This document shows positions 10,875 through 21,697 of a DNA stretch of 64,000 nucleotides, one piece after another. The stretch is taken from the NCBI GenBank assembly GCA_022606425.2, contig JAHDVF020000897.1:1395711-1459710 (forward strand), in the 5' to 3' direction. Position numbers and translations under genes: made by a program. This DNA is from Lepidostoma basale (Eukaryota; Arthropoda; Insecta; Trichoptera; Lepidostomatidae). The stretch's first letter is position 1. Each line of letters begins with the position of its first letter. The notes beneath the pieces are model-generated. The model ran no database searches and was not told the DNA's origin. It saw nothing but the letters and a program-made list of their open reading frames with translations.

Positions 10875-12210
10875 CAGCAACGGCGTGATGGTTAGTAAGT
10901 TATTTTACGGCACACTGTATTTCAATTGAAAAAAATCTTTTTAACCCTTAACGTACCGTGTTCAAAACAAAACGCTCACATGGGATGTGGTCAATTCAGT
11001 TTACCGCTAACTTTATCTAAATATCAAGCATATGACTCGATGAATCAAAATTTAATTTATGTCATCTTGTAGGAAATTTCATTAGGAATAGATCGATATC
11101 TATAACATACATGAATTATTTGAAAAACATATCATTATTATTTTTTTCTGGAACCATGCGATTTCTGATATAGAATGCGAGACAGCATATGATCAACTGA
11201 CACCAAGTATGAACTTGTCTCGCCCCGCCGCGCCGTGGCGCTATAATTTTACGTATGATAACGGCACCTAGGCAAAATGTATACTACGTTCAAGACAACG
11301 AGTACGTATTAATATTTGTCCCTTTTGGTAAAGTGTTAATATTTTCACAGTTCTGATATTATTAAGTTGCGTGCTGCGTTTCCGTCCACAGTCGGTATTA
11401 TTACGTACCTATGAGAAAAGGCCAAACATATAATTTATAATACGTTCAAAACAGCGAGTAAGTATTTGTCACTTTTGATAAAGTTGTAAATATTAGCAAA
11501 ACAAATTCTACCTTAACACGAATGAAGGTGAGGGCAGTCTTAAAAAAATTTTTTTTTGGGATGAAGGAAGTAATTTTTTGCTTTTTTTTTATTACGAAAT
11601 ATTGAGAACACTTCAATGGAGGATTACATTTTTTTTTATAATATTAGGGTCCATAGGTTTTAAGAAAATCAACTTTAAATTGGCAGTGGAAACTCAATTG
11701 ACCACATGGCAACGCGACGGTTAAATAAAATAAAGAACAAAATTCTTAAACGTTGTAGAAAATTTCATTAGAATCTATTTGCTCCCGGGTTGCGTAAACT
11801 CAAAAATAATATTGTACCGTGCAAGTTGAAGAATTAAATGGAAAATTCCGGTTAGGAGTGCCGGGTACAATCCTTGTCTATAAATAATCCTGGCCTTTTT
11901 CTTATTCGCATTGGATTTTTCAATTTCCCCGTGGCCCGCGGCTAGAGAGGGACGGAGCTGCCCTGCGCCCGTCTCGCTCCACCACGAGTGGACCCGAGAG
12001 CTATTATTAGCTCGTATTTAATTTAAAAAATAAGCAGTTTCTTTAAACATTTTCGCGAATTCTTTAATTCTTAGATACGTAATACATCATTTGCGGGAGT
12101 TTCGTAACAGACATTTTGAGAACTATTCAAATATTACGTTTCGGCAGCTCGAAGCCGGTCGAAGACACAAACATTAGTGGATTTTAACTAGATACACATT
12201 TTAAAAATAT
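10875..12210. other. AT-rich intronic DNA
   Basis: Probably kinase intron. Two similar stretches at about 11279-11345 and 11438-11495 share acgttcaaaacaacgagta and gataaagt...aatatt, a small local duplication. Nothing else recognised. Confidence 0.4.
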
Positions 12211-12214
12211 TTTT

Positions 12215-12917
12215 TACAATTAAGAGCAGGTGCAAAAATGAATGGTGTGTCAGTAAGCTGTTTGTTGTATGCGGACGACGCTGTGCTACTTGCATACAAC
12301 GAGCATGAACTACAAGCCCTGGTGTCTAGTATGTATGAGGTATGCAAGCGATACGATTTGATGATGAATGTGAATAAGTCCAAGGTTATGATTTTCGAAA
12401 AATATGGAAACATGACAGTTACATTAGTGTGAATGGTGAAAATCTGGAACAAGTGGAATAATTCGTTTATTTAGGAAGTATGTCTACAAAGGATGGGAGA
12501 GTGGAGAAGGATATTGAAAGAAGGGTTGGGGCAGGCAACAGAGTAAATAGTGCACTTAAAGTTGTCATCACAAACAAAAGATTATTCAAAAAATCTAAGA
12601 TGGCAGTGCATAATGGTGTTCTTGTGCAGACCCTTATGTATAGAAGTGAAGCATGGAACTGGCAAAAGAAGGATGAAAGTAGAATGAATGTAGTAGAAAT
12701 GAGATCTCTAAGACGAATGTGTGATAAATCTGTATATGATAGAGTGTCAAATGTAAGTATAAGAAGTGAATGCGGTGCGAATGAAAGTGTTATGAACAAA
12801 ATAATGAAAGGGTCGTTAACATGGTTTGGACACATGGAAAGAATGAGTGAAGACAGAATGGTGAAAAAGGTATATGTAAACGACGTGAACGGAGCTAGAA
12901 ATAGAGGAAGGCCGAAA
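12215..12917 (+). pseudogene. RTE-A reverse transcriptase, RT palm to C-terminus
   Basis: Contains the RT active-site block LLYADDAVLL (plus strand, about 12261-12290), the downstream NVNKSKVMIFEK, YLGSMSTKDGRVEKDIERRV, then WNWQKKDESR, MRSLRRMC, WFGHMERM and NRGRPK. A frameshift near 12432 and a stop in place of the V of VEFVYLG break it. The 3' end is lost at 12917. Confidence 0.85.
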
Positions 12918-13342
12918 TGAAGGCAATATCACATAGACTGGTTGTTTTATTTTATTTCAAAGTTTGAGCGCTCAAAATGAAAATTCATATACAACAGCAA
13001 GAGAAAAATTACACAATAGATACAGAAATATGTTACAAAAATAAATAAGAAAAAAAAATGCACAGCAGGAGACACAGGAGGGAGGGAGGAGACAAAATGC
13101 AGAATGGGGAAAGAAGTAAATTTATTTATTATATCATAATATTGTGGAATATGGAAGAAGAAGACAAAGTGTGTATGTAAAAATAAGTCGAGGATGGCCT
13201 GTTGTACTGCCAAGGTATTTAAATTGGTCTAACATCTTCAACACTTACAGTTATCTGCCCTGCCAAATGCCACCAACTTTTTCTTTTTTTCCACACTGGA
13301 CACTAACATGTGTTGATGCAGAGAATTTAGGACATTACTCAC

Positions 13343-13552
13343 AAGGCTTGGAGTGACGGCCGCGTGGGGCTCCATGTCCCCGAATCCTGCCTTGCAGTCC
13401 CCCTGTGGCCCCAGAAGAGCCATGTAGGTGGCAGGGGTAGGACAGGTTATCAGGGAGGGCTGCCCGCCCAGGGCCCGAAGGGCGCAGTATATGTTGTAGC
13501 CCACGCCCCCTTCCGAGACGGACACGCGAGAGCGATGTGTGGAGCCGTCTAG
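13343..13552 (-). CDS. PfkB-family kinase, internal exon (first visible)
   Basis: Exactly 70 codons on the minus strand, with acceptor tttgtccacag before 13552 and donor GTGAGT after 13343. It encodes LDGSTHRSRVSVSEGGVGYN, ALRALGGQPSLIT, TPATYMALLGPQGDC and GFGDMEPHAAVTPSL. These are the N-terminal substrate-binding blocks of PfkB kinases: (L)DGS, GGVGxN, TATY and GDM-H. Usually about 25 residues separate SLIT-type and TATY-type blocks, but here they nearly touch, which suggests an in-frame deletion or a split not seen. GGVGRN-type Arg is Tyr. Family members phosphorylate sugars or, in the pseudouridine pathway, pseudouridine to its 5'-phosphate. An upstream exon with the start or a glycosidase domain was not found. 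Confidence 0.8.
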
Positions 13553-13567
13553 CTGTGGACAAACAAA

Positions 13568-13750
13568 ATACGAGATATAACAAACGATCATTACAGGTGA
13601 CTTATTTGGACAAACTCAGATTAACAAAAATACAAGTACACAATCAAATGTCACAATACAATAAAAACAATATATTACGGAAATGTCGACTTATGGGTCC
13701 AAATAACTGGTGATTCTAATATGTCGACGTCAATAAGGAGGCGTTATTTC
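13568..13750 (-). repeat. LINE-K 3' fragment, diverged
   Basis: Shares acataacaaac-like, acttatttggaca, and atatgtcgacgtca...aaggaggc order with 14765-15020 and 21700-21950. Very diverged. Confidence 0.5.
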
Positions 13751-13852
13751 TAATAATGATATTATATTGTTAGAACCATAAGAAGTACAGCTTGAGATCG
13801 AGAAGAGCCGATCCCAACAGTCAGCAGACAATTTATTTATTTATTTATATTA

Positions 13853-14760
13853 CTAACTAACTAACTAACTTACCATCACGCCGTCTCCCCGGAGGGGTAG
13901 GCAGAAAGAATGGAACGCCACACTGTTCTGTCCTGACATACGTCTCTCGCTTCCTCTACATTCATACATCTTGTCATGCACGCACGTCGATTTTCCGACT
14001 CCTCACGTGACCGACATTCAATATTTGATTGATTTGATCGTGCCACGTTTTCCTCGGCCTTCCTCTATTTCTAGCTCCGTTCACGCCGTTTACATATACC
14101 TTCTTTACCATTCTATCTTCACTCATTCTTTCCATGTGTCCAAACCATCTTAATGACCCTTTCCTTATTTGTTCATAACACTTTCATTCGCACCACATTC
14201 ACTTCTTATACTTGCATTTGTCACTCTATCATATACAGATTTGCCACACATTCGTCTTAGAGATCTCATTTCTACTGCATTTATTCTACTTTCATTCTTC
14301 TTTTGCCAGTTCCATGCTTCACTTCCATACATAAGGGTCGGCACAAGAACACCATTGTGCACTGCCATCTTAGCTTTTTGGATAGGCTTTTGTTTGCGAT
14401 GACAACTTTAAGTGCACCATTTATTCTGTTGCCTGCCCCAACCCTTCTTTCAATATCCTTCTCCACCCTCCCATCCTTTGTAAACATACTTCGTAAATAA
14501 ACAAATTCATCCACTTGTTCCAGAGTTTCACCGTCATGCTTCCTTCTTTTTCGAAAATCATTACCTTAGACTTATTCACATTCATCATCAAATCGTATCG
14601 CTTACATGCCTCATACATACTAGACACCAGGGCTTGCAGTTCGTGCTCGTTGTCTGCAAGTAGCACAGCGTCGTCCGCATACAACAAACAGCTTACTGAC
14701 ACACCTTCCATTTTTGCACCTGCTTCCAACCCTTTCAGCTCTTTCATACACTTGTCCATA
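13853..14760 (-). pseudogene. RTE-A, longest copy (RT palm to 3' tail)
   Basis: Reading from 14760 down gives MDKCMKELKGLEAGAK, LLYADDAVLLADNEHELQ, NVNKSKVMIFEKEGS, YLRSMFTKDGRVEKDIERRV, LMYGSEAWNWQKK, MRSLRRMCGKSVYDRV and NIQYL-region DNA to the (TTAG)n tail at 13853-13870. YADD is the catalytic motif of reverse transcriptases. Frameshifts near 14515 and 14170 make it inactive. The last codons run straight into the tail, so there is essentially no 3' UTR, as in the RTE clade. Confidence 0.9.
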
Positions 14761-14764
14761 TATA

Positions 14765-15020
14765 GATAATGCTCTTATTTATATTATATTATACATAATA
14801 CACAAATGAGACATAACAAACGAAAAACATTTAGGCGACTCATTTGGACACAAAACGGTGTTACAAAGATAAGATAAAACAACATGAAACCAAAAAATCA
14901 TACATATCAGAAGGAACCCAAATATGTCGACGTCAGTGAGGCAGTACTCTTTCCAGAATTTGTAATATTTTTTAAATGAATACTGCCTCACTGACACTGA
15001 AAATGTCCAAATCCGAGACG
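14765..15020 (-). repeat. LINE-K 3' end
   Basis: Matches 21700-21950: atacacaaatgagaca, gactcatttggacacaaaa, cggtgttacaaa, caaatatgtcgacgtcag, cactgacactgaaaatgt. It starts right at the 5' end of the RTE-A copy. Confidence 0.7.
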
Positions 15021-15064
15021 ATTAAATTCAACGTCCGCGAGAGAACAACAATGAGTTGGGATAG

Positions 15065-15165
15065 CGCCAGTAAGAAGAAGAAGACCTAATGTGGAAGGGA
15101 CGAGTAGAGGAAAATGGCAGAGGCCTATATCCAGCAGTAGAGGGAAGAAGCCTGAAGAAGCTTCT
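15065..15165 (+). repeat. RTE-B 3' end scrap
   Basis: gaggcctatatccagcagta = EAYIQQ, the RTE-B C-terminus, with GAAGAAG stretches. Confidence 0.55.
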
Positions 15166-15289
15166 TCTATATTCGACTATTTTTTTACGTATATTTCATT
15201 AACATATTTTGGGGAACCACACCCTTCTACAATTCGAAATTAAAAATGAATTTACTGGCTATAATAAGTTTACTGAGACTTATGACACA

Positions 15290-15346
15290 CCACACATGAC
15301 GACCTTCGTGCCTCCCCGAAGGTCCCGGGTTCGATTTCCGACGATG
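15290..15346 (+). repeat. tRNA-like (SINE head) scrap
   Basis: gtcccgggttcgatttccgac is a B-box-like block; the A-box half is not clear. A remnant only. Confidence 0.35.
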
Positions 15347-15960
15347 GCAAAGGTAGGAAAGGCTAGGAAAAGCTAGGAAAAGCAAGATAAGGCTAGGAAA
15401 AGCAAGGATAAGCTACGAAGCAAGGAAAGGCTAGGAAAAGCAAGGAAAAGCTAGGCTGCAAGGACAAGAAAGGAAAGGCTAGGAAAAGCTATGAAAAGTT
15501 AGGAAAAGCAAGGAAAGGCTAGGAAAAGCTAGGAAAAGAAAGAAAATGCAAGGAAAAGCAAGGAAATGCTAGAAAGCAAGGTAAAGCAAGGAAATGCATG
15601 GTAAGGCAAGGAAAAGCAAAAAAGCAAGGAAAAGCTAGGTAAAGCTAGGTTAAGGTAAAGCTAGGTAAAGCTAGGTTAACGTAAAGCTAGGTAAAGCTAA
15701 GTTAACGTAAAGCTAGGTAAAGCTAGGTACAGCTTGAGGTAAGGCGAGGTAACGCGAGCTAAGGCGAGGTAAGGCTAGGTAAGGCGAGGTAAGGCAAGGT
15801 AAGGCGAGGTAAGGCAAGGTAAGGCGAGGTAAGGCAAAGCAAGGCGAGCTAAGGCGAGCTGAGGCGAGGTAAGGCGAGCTAAGGCGAGGTAAGGCAAGGT
15901 AAGGCGAGGTAAGGCGAGCTAAGGCGTACTTTCCCTTAAGGCGAGGTAAGGCAAAGTAAA
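15347..15960. repeat. purine-rich minisatellite, about 10-bp register
   Basis: About 610 bp of variants of aaggaaaagc, aagctaggta and aaggcgaggt, grading from A-rich at the left to G-rich at the right. The last third is nearly pure 10-mers. Reverse-strand ORFs here (ALPRL/SSPYLA repeats) are by-products. Confidence 0.9.
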
Positions 15961-16584
15961 ATAAAATAAAGCAAACTAAAGTCATTGATCTCAAATTTTC
16001 CTCTCATGACTCAGTGCAAACCGTATTTTTCGTTGCTGAAATATGCAATTTTTCTAATCTGTTGACTAGTTAATTAATTTTAATCGTTTTTGAAAATTCA
16101 TTTACTGAAAGTGTTGCCATTAGTTCGTCAAACTCTCACGCCAGTAAGGTTCGTCACACGCCGGCCAGGGGATTATTGCTCTCGCCATTTAAGGGTCCCT
16201 ACCCTTAAATACCCCTGCAACGGTAATCACAACAACCTTATTCAAGTTTGGGGATGTCCCAGCTAACCACAAAATAACTACTCGTAGATTTTAGGTTTGC
16301 GTGTAAACCGAGCATATATCGTTTTAGGTTTCACACACAACGCATCATTTTAATGGGAGATGTGTGTATCTCGCATTGCGTGAGATAATTAAATCTGGCT
16401 TTATCATCCCGCGCCCTTGCTTCCAACGGCCCTTATCTTTGGTACATTCATCATCGCCACTTTGTCTATACAGGTCGCGTTTTAACATTTTCCTCAATGT
16501 AGAAAAAAAACGTTCTTCTGTAATGACTACACATGTAAAAATGGGACATTTAATATCGGAAAAAAGAGAAAATTCTTTCAATTA
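15961..16584. other. unassigned DNA
   Basis: No coding signal or repeat partner seen. A short GC-rich block at 16135-16215 contains aagggtccctaccctta. Confidence 0.35.
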
Positions 16585-17090
16585 ACTAACTTACCATCAC
16601 GCCGTTTTTCCGGCGGGGTAGCCAGAGACTTTGGCTGTTCTAAATTAATAACAAACCATCACACCGTTTCCCCGGAAAGGAAGGCAGAGAAAATGGACCG
16701 AAGAACTGCTCTATTCTGACATACCTCTCTGATTCATTCACATTTATAAACGCACGTCGATTCTTTCGATTTTTAAGGTGACCGATTTTATGATTAATTT
16801 TGCTAAGTTACAACACAGTTCTATCCTGACAGAGAGTTAAGCAGATATTAACAGTGTTACAAATTCTCCTTCAAAATTATCAATGAAATTCCTCAGTGGT
16901 TATCACATTCCATACGCGCCCATTTTCACTTGTAGAGAGGCATGATCGATACCTCTCCTCAAGTCAAATCATACATGCTATATACATTAGGATTCTTCGT
17001 GTCCGTACTCTATTCACATCGTTAACTTATACTTTATTAACCATTATTTCTTCATCCATGCGCTCCGCATGTCTAAACTAACGTATTTAT
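16585..17090 (-). repeat. decayed RTE-A (and duplicated segment)
   Basis: Tail plus catcacgccg...ggcggggtag at 16586-16625, then a second 3' end at 16652. The remainder follows RTE-A order (cacgtcgattctttcg, ttaacttatactttattaacc) but is heavily mutated. The block 16808-16992 recurs at 17563-17758. Confidence 0.6.
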
Positions 17091-17562
17091 CTCCATATTA
17101 ATAGACAACATTCATAGCCGATTATAGAATTCTGGAACAATTTAAAAAATATATGTTTTAAACATGAAATTACTGAATTCTTTATTTAACTATTTTTGAG
17201 AATCACTCCCTGATTTCAATGTTCGAAAATGCACAGCAAAAATGTAAATGAACCTTTCATAGCGAAATATATGGCAACATTAAAGTTAATGTGACGGAAT
17301 CCGAACGTAAAAATTCAAACAAACCAAAGTATGCATTAAACATTTTTTGTTAAACCTTGGCTCCAAAATGCATGTTTCTATTGTTTGGCTTGAAAGCCAA
17401 AACAACAGATTTAGAATTTAAATTTTGACCGTTAAATAATAAACCGTATAAACAGGTTGTATGATAATATAGATTTTTCCCTATTTTTATACTCTTACCA
17501 AACCAAATAAATAACTTACAATTATAATTTTCCAGTGGGTTACTCATAGAGGATTGGCAACC

Positions 17563-17758
17563 ACACAGTTCTATCCTGACAAAGAGTTAAGTATAATAGA
17601 TAAGAGTTAGGTAGACCGTGTTACAAATTCTCCTTCAAAATTATCAATGAAATTCGTCAGTGGTTATCACATTCCATACGCGCCCATTTTCACTCGTACA
17701 GAGGCATGATCATACCTCTACTCAAGTCAAGTCATACATACTATATACATTAGGATTT
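17563..17758 (-). repeat. duplicate of 16808-16992
   Basis: Landmarks acacagttctatcctgac, cttcaaaattatcaatga, ttatcacattccatacgc and cccattttcactcgta occur in the same order in both, with a small indel. Confidence 0.8.
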
Positions 17759-17934
17759 GCTTTAGTGAAAGCAAAACTTTTGACTTGCGTATTGGCTTTC
17801 AAAAAGCTAAAAAGTTGTAAACAGTAATAAATGTGGAAAGCAATAGGAAACTACCACATTAAAGGCACAAGCGGCATCCCAAGAACTAGCAGAAAAAATG
17901 CATTTACTGCAAACCAATCACTTGGATTGAAACA

Positions 17935-18060
17935 AGCGAAGAATATGTTAGAAGTCGGAAGAATCGACGTGTGTTTCTGAATCGTTGTATAAATGTGGAG
18001 AAAGCTAGAGATGTGTGTTAGGATAGAGTAGTGTGGCGGTCCATTATCTCTTCCTACTCT
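17935..18060 (+). repeat. RTE-A C-terminal scrap
   Basis: Broken reading of the C-terminus: agaagtcggaagaatcgacg (RSRKNR), tgtggagaaagctagaga (VEKAR), gtgtggcggtcc (VWRS). Confidence 0.6.
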
Positions 18061-18267
18061 TGTTGTTCTTGTGAAATAAATTGTGATATTATATTAATAA
18101 TAGTGTTTCAAATTAAACAGTAAAAAATGTAATCATATTTGAGATTGGACAACATCATGACTATTTTTACATTTGATACAGCAGCTCTAAAAAGGGATGT
18201 TATGCTGCAACTGAACCATTCTTCAAGGTTTTCTAGCCGGGATTTTCTTCTTCTTTAAAAATACTAT

Positions 18268-18735
18268 AATGAGAAACAAGGATATCCCCATTAATTTAAA
18301 AAGGAAAACCTACGAACCATGCATCTTGCCTGTGATGACATATGGTTTGGAAACAATGTGTCTGACCGTAAATACTGTCCACAAATTGAAATGCGCGCAA
18401 CGATCCATGGAGCGGCAAATGTTGGGCATAAGTCTGAGTGATAGAATTACAAATACAGAAATCAGATGCCGAACAAAAGTCACCGATAGCATGGATCGGA
18501 TCGCAAAATTGAAATGGCAATGGGCAGGACACGTAGCCAGACAGCCAAGTTCAAGATGGACTCCCAGGGTCTTAGAGTGGAGCCCGTGGGAAAACAAAAG
18601 GGGTGTCGGTCGGTCACAGAAGAGATTGGCCGACGATATTGTCGTGGTCGCCGGGAAAAAATGGATTGAAGCGGCACAGGATAGAGAAAAATGGAGACAG
18701 ATGGAGGAAAGGCTAGGAAGATTAAAAGGAAATAC
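18268..18735 (+). pseudogene. RTE-B reverse transcriptase C-terminus
   Basis: An intact 176-codon frame from 18269 reads MTYGLETMCL, QRSMERQMLGISLSDRI, LKWQWAGHVARQ, GRSQKRLADDI and DREKWRQMEE. It is diverged from the 10405 copy and loses the EAYVQQW end and GAA tail. 5'-truncated LINE debris, not a host gene. Confidence 0.8.
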
Positions 18736-18739
18736 TTCG

Positions 18740-19324
18740 TTCATTGGATTATCGGCTATCCCTTCAGGGATATGGCATGATGGTTTTTTGATAGTATGAA
18801 CTACAAATTCTGCCTGTGACATTACACATTTGAATTATTTCGAAGCCCCACGCCCAGTTTTACTCAAATCGTAAATCACAGTCGCCTGCAATAACTTATT
18901 GCCTGCAACGTTTAGCGATGGATAAATTGAATTCTACGATAAACGAACGACCGCAGGGGTATACGGTGCATGTATGTAGGTGGAAGTCATAAAGTCCCCG
19001 GACACGAAAATATGTTATAAGGGGGGGTTTTCTCCATACTGACTTGTGGTGCAGTAAAAAATTGACTAATACTTTAGGTGCTGGTATATTCATCACAGGG
19101 CCGTAATCACATTCATATCAATAGAATATATTTAATATTTTTAACCATTTAATTTAAAACACGATATGCACACATGCACTTATACAATAAACACAATTAA
19201 TTATGATTTTTTAAATTATATTATCGCGAACGTTTATAATGTGGTGAAATTGTTAAAATATGTTAATAAATTATGCATAATTGCAGAGAAGGAATATGTT
19301 TGATTTTTTTAAAAGAAAATAAAA
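18740..19324. other. unassigned DNA
   Basis: Nothing recognised apart from a G run near 19020. Confidence 0.35.
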
Positions 19325-19640
19325 AAAACATTTTGAATGTATACAAATACTTGTAGACGAATACTGGATTTTACCCATTGCGGGTTATCATTTTTAAAGT
19401 GTAGATTGAACTAAAAAATGTGAAGTGTAGTCCAACATTGTAGCATATATACATCTTCCAAAAATTTGTCGGACGTGGTGGTCGTAAGAAGCGGAATGGG
19501 GAATGTTGTATTACATAAAGCGTCCGCTTAACCCAACCAATGACAGGTCATAAGTCCTGTAAACGCCTCGATCACCATATTCTGTTTCCAATTTGTATCT
19601 TCGTCTCTATTGAGATACAATTAATCCTTAAAAAATAAAA
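19325..19640 (+). repeat. S repeat copy
   Basis: Shares the tail block (tgtatacaaatacttgtaga, gattttacccattgcgggtt), then gtagtccaacattgtagc, aatggggaatgttgtatt, cttaacccaaccaatgac, and ends gtctctattgagatacaatt. It lacks the middle third present at 33840-34262. Confidence 0.75.
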
Positions 19641-19644
19641 AAAT

Positions 19645-20615
19645 AAAATATTAAGTACATGTAAAAAGTTTATTTCAATATAAATATAAAAAAAATGTAC
19701 ACTTAAAAAAATCTTTAATGTGTATATTTATAATAGTAAAACTTGAGTGGAATTTATTTAACTTAATACATTCTTTAAATAAATATTAAATGTTTTTTTT
19801 ATTTTCATTATTTACAATGAACTACAACAAAGAAATGTCAAATAACATAATTTGAACTTCAATAATTCAATAGCGCCTACTAAAATTTCTATTCATATAC
19901 ATATTTCTATACACACACATGTACACATATACTCATATATATACAGGGTGTTCCAGATGTCTTTAGAAATCTTGGATTTCTAAAGACACGCAAATTTCGA
20001 AATCATTAAAATAAAATAAATCCTACCGGGGTTAGGTTAGGTTAGACGACTAGTGACTTATTTTTAATTTTGCAGCCCTTTAATTAAACGTTGCTTTCAG
20101 CAAGTTAGCTAAGCGTCCGTTAGCCATGTCATTGAATTCCGGCATTTTATTATCAGTCTAGCCGTTTAATTGAGTGGCTTATTTAACAATTTGTTTTTTC
20201 ATGTATAATCTCGCCCGATGTTTACTTGTCACTTTTAAACCGGGTGCCACTTACAAGTGCGGGCCTGGATAGAGGAATGAGCTTCCGAGGTACTCTAGGT
20301 GCTTTTATTACGCGGACAGAAGCACAAGTTTTCAGTCAATTGGTTGTACGTTTGGCGGTAAAGAAAACCCAAAGAAAAATACGTTCATAAATCAGAACTG
20401 CCCAAAGCTGAGTTCACATGAAACGCTAAGTCCATATGCAGTTTTTACACTCTTTAAATAAGGCCCCTATAAATTACAAAAAACACGTAAAAAGATTTCA
20501 AACAGCGAATAATGGATTCAATTGGTCACGTCACGTTTATTTGGTTTTTCATGGCAGCTATTGACATTCGCCTTGCTTGAATATAAATGTTTAAATGATT
20601 TCTTTGTCTGTGAAT
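19645..20615. other. AT-rich DNA with one perfect hairpin
   Basis: Contains a 14-bp perfect inverted repeat (19958-19971 with 19975-19988, loop TTG) after acagggtgttccag, a transposon-end-like string. Otherwise unassigned. Confidence 0.5.
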
Positions 20616-20617
20616 AC

Positions 20618-21432
20618 CAGTGTGGAGTGTTTTACTATACGGCTGCGAGACTTGGTGCCTGGGCGAAAGAGAGCGCAAAAGGCTGGAGGCGTTTGAAATG
20701 TGGATCTACCGACGAATTGCCCATGTTACAAATGAGGAGTTTCTTACCAGAGTTGAAGAGAACAGGCACATGTTGAACACCATAGCGGAGAGGCGCGCGA
20801 GATGGATTGGTCATGTGTTGCGACACGAATGTTTCCTGCATGATGTGTTGGAGGGAATGGTCGAGGGATCGATTGGCAGAGGACGACCTCGCCAGGAGTA
20901 CCTAGACCAGATTTGCCGAGATATGGGCTGCACCTCTTATGCGGAGTTAAAGAGAGTTGCCGAGGACCGAGCGGAGTGGAAGAGGAGATGAGTCACCTTG
21001 CTGCAGACCAATCTTTAGACTGAGACCTTCTTCTTCTTCGTCAGCCTCCATCGGTCCACTGCTGGGCATAGGTTTCTTACCTTCCTTTCCACTCGTCTCT
21101 ATTTTCTGCCAGCTGCAGCCACATTTTCCATCCCATGGCAGCAATGTCGTCGGCCCACCTTTTCTGCTGCCTGCCGACGCTTCTCCTATTTTCCCATGGT
21201 CTCCACCTTATTATTTTCTGAGTCCATCTATCCTCACTTTGTCTCGCCACATGACCCGCCCATTGCCCATTGCCACTTTATTTTTGTTCGGCGTCTAATC
21301 TCCTCATTTCTGATTTTATCTCGGAGACTGACGCCGAGCATATGTCTTTCCATGGAACGCTGCGTGACTCTTAATCTCTCTACATTTCTCTTGGTGAGGG
21401 TCATAGATTGAGACCGGAGAAGAAGAATACCA
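20618..21432 (+). pseudogene. LINE-E reverse transcriptase C-terminus with nested RTE-B
   Basis: ORF to 20991 reads LLYGCETWCLGERERKRLEA, FEMWIYRRIA, ERRARWIGHVLRHE, GRGRPRQEYLDQI and AEDRAEWKRR-stop. The 3' tail tagactgagaccggagaag is split at 21028-21408 by an RTE-B insertion. A second LINE-E copy lies at 54640-55060. Confidence 0.8.
21028..21408 (-). mobile_element. nested RTE-B insertion with 7-bp target duplication
   Basis: Reverse of the 10405-10870 family: the GAA tail (cttcttcttcttcg) at the left end, EAYVQQW-region DNA, and METM/RSMERHMLG at the right. TGAGACC flanks it at 21021-21027 and 21409-21415. It interrupts the purine-rich tail of LINE-E. Confidence 0.8.
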
Positions 21433-21434
21433 GT

Positions 21435-21697
21435 GTAACTCAAAGTAACCAAGAGTGACTCAGAACTATATGTTATATCATAATTGGCTTGATGATGATG
21501 TTATAAATGTCCAGCCTAGTTCTGGACAAGAGTTTAGACTTTAGGAACGTCTGCAGGGAGAATGGCTTCGGACTTCGCCTACTGTTCTCTACTGTCCACT
21601 TTATATTATCAAAATTAGTTCTTTGGAAATTCACTTTAAGAGAATCTTAGAAGCGTTTTTATCTGGCCTTCGTATGAACGTTTTACTTGGGTCAGAT
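21435..21697. other. unassigned DNA with left copy of 58-bp direct repeat
   Basis: 21640-21697 matches 22422-22479 (ccttcgtatgaacgttttac). The two copies bracket LINE-K. Confidence 0.6.

Noticed and set aside
12215..12917. Reverse transcriptase as a functional host gene or retron
   Set aside because: Family, tail and truncation pattern show it is an RTE-clade LINE remnant with frameshifts.
15713..15994. ORF with repeated ALPRL/SSPYLA residues
   Set aside because: It comes from the purine-rich minisatellite and has no gene context.
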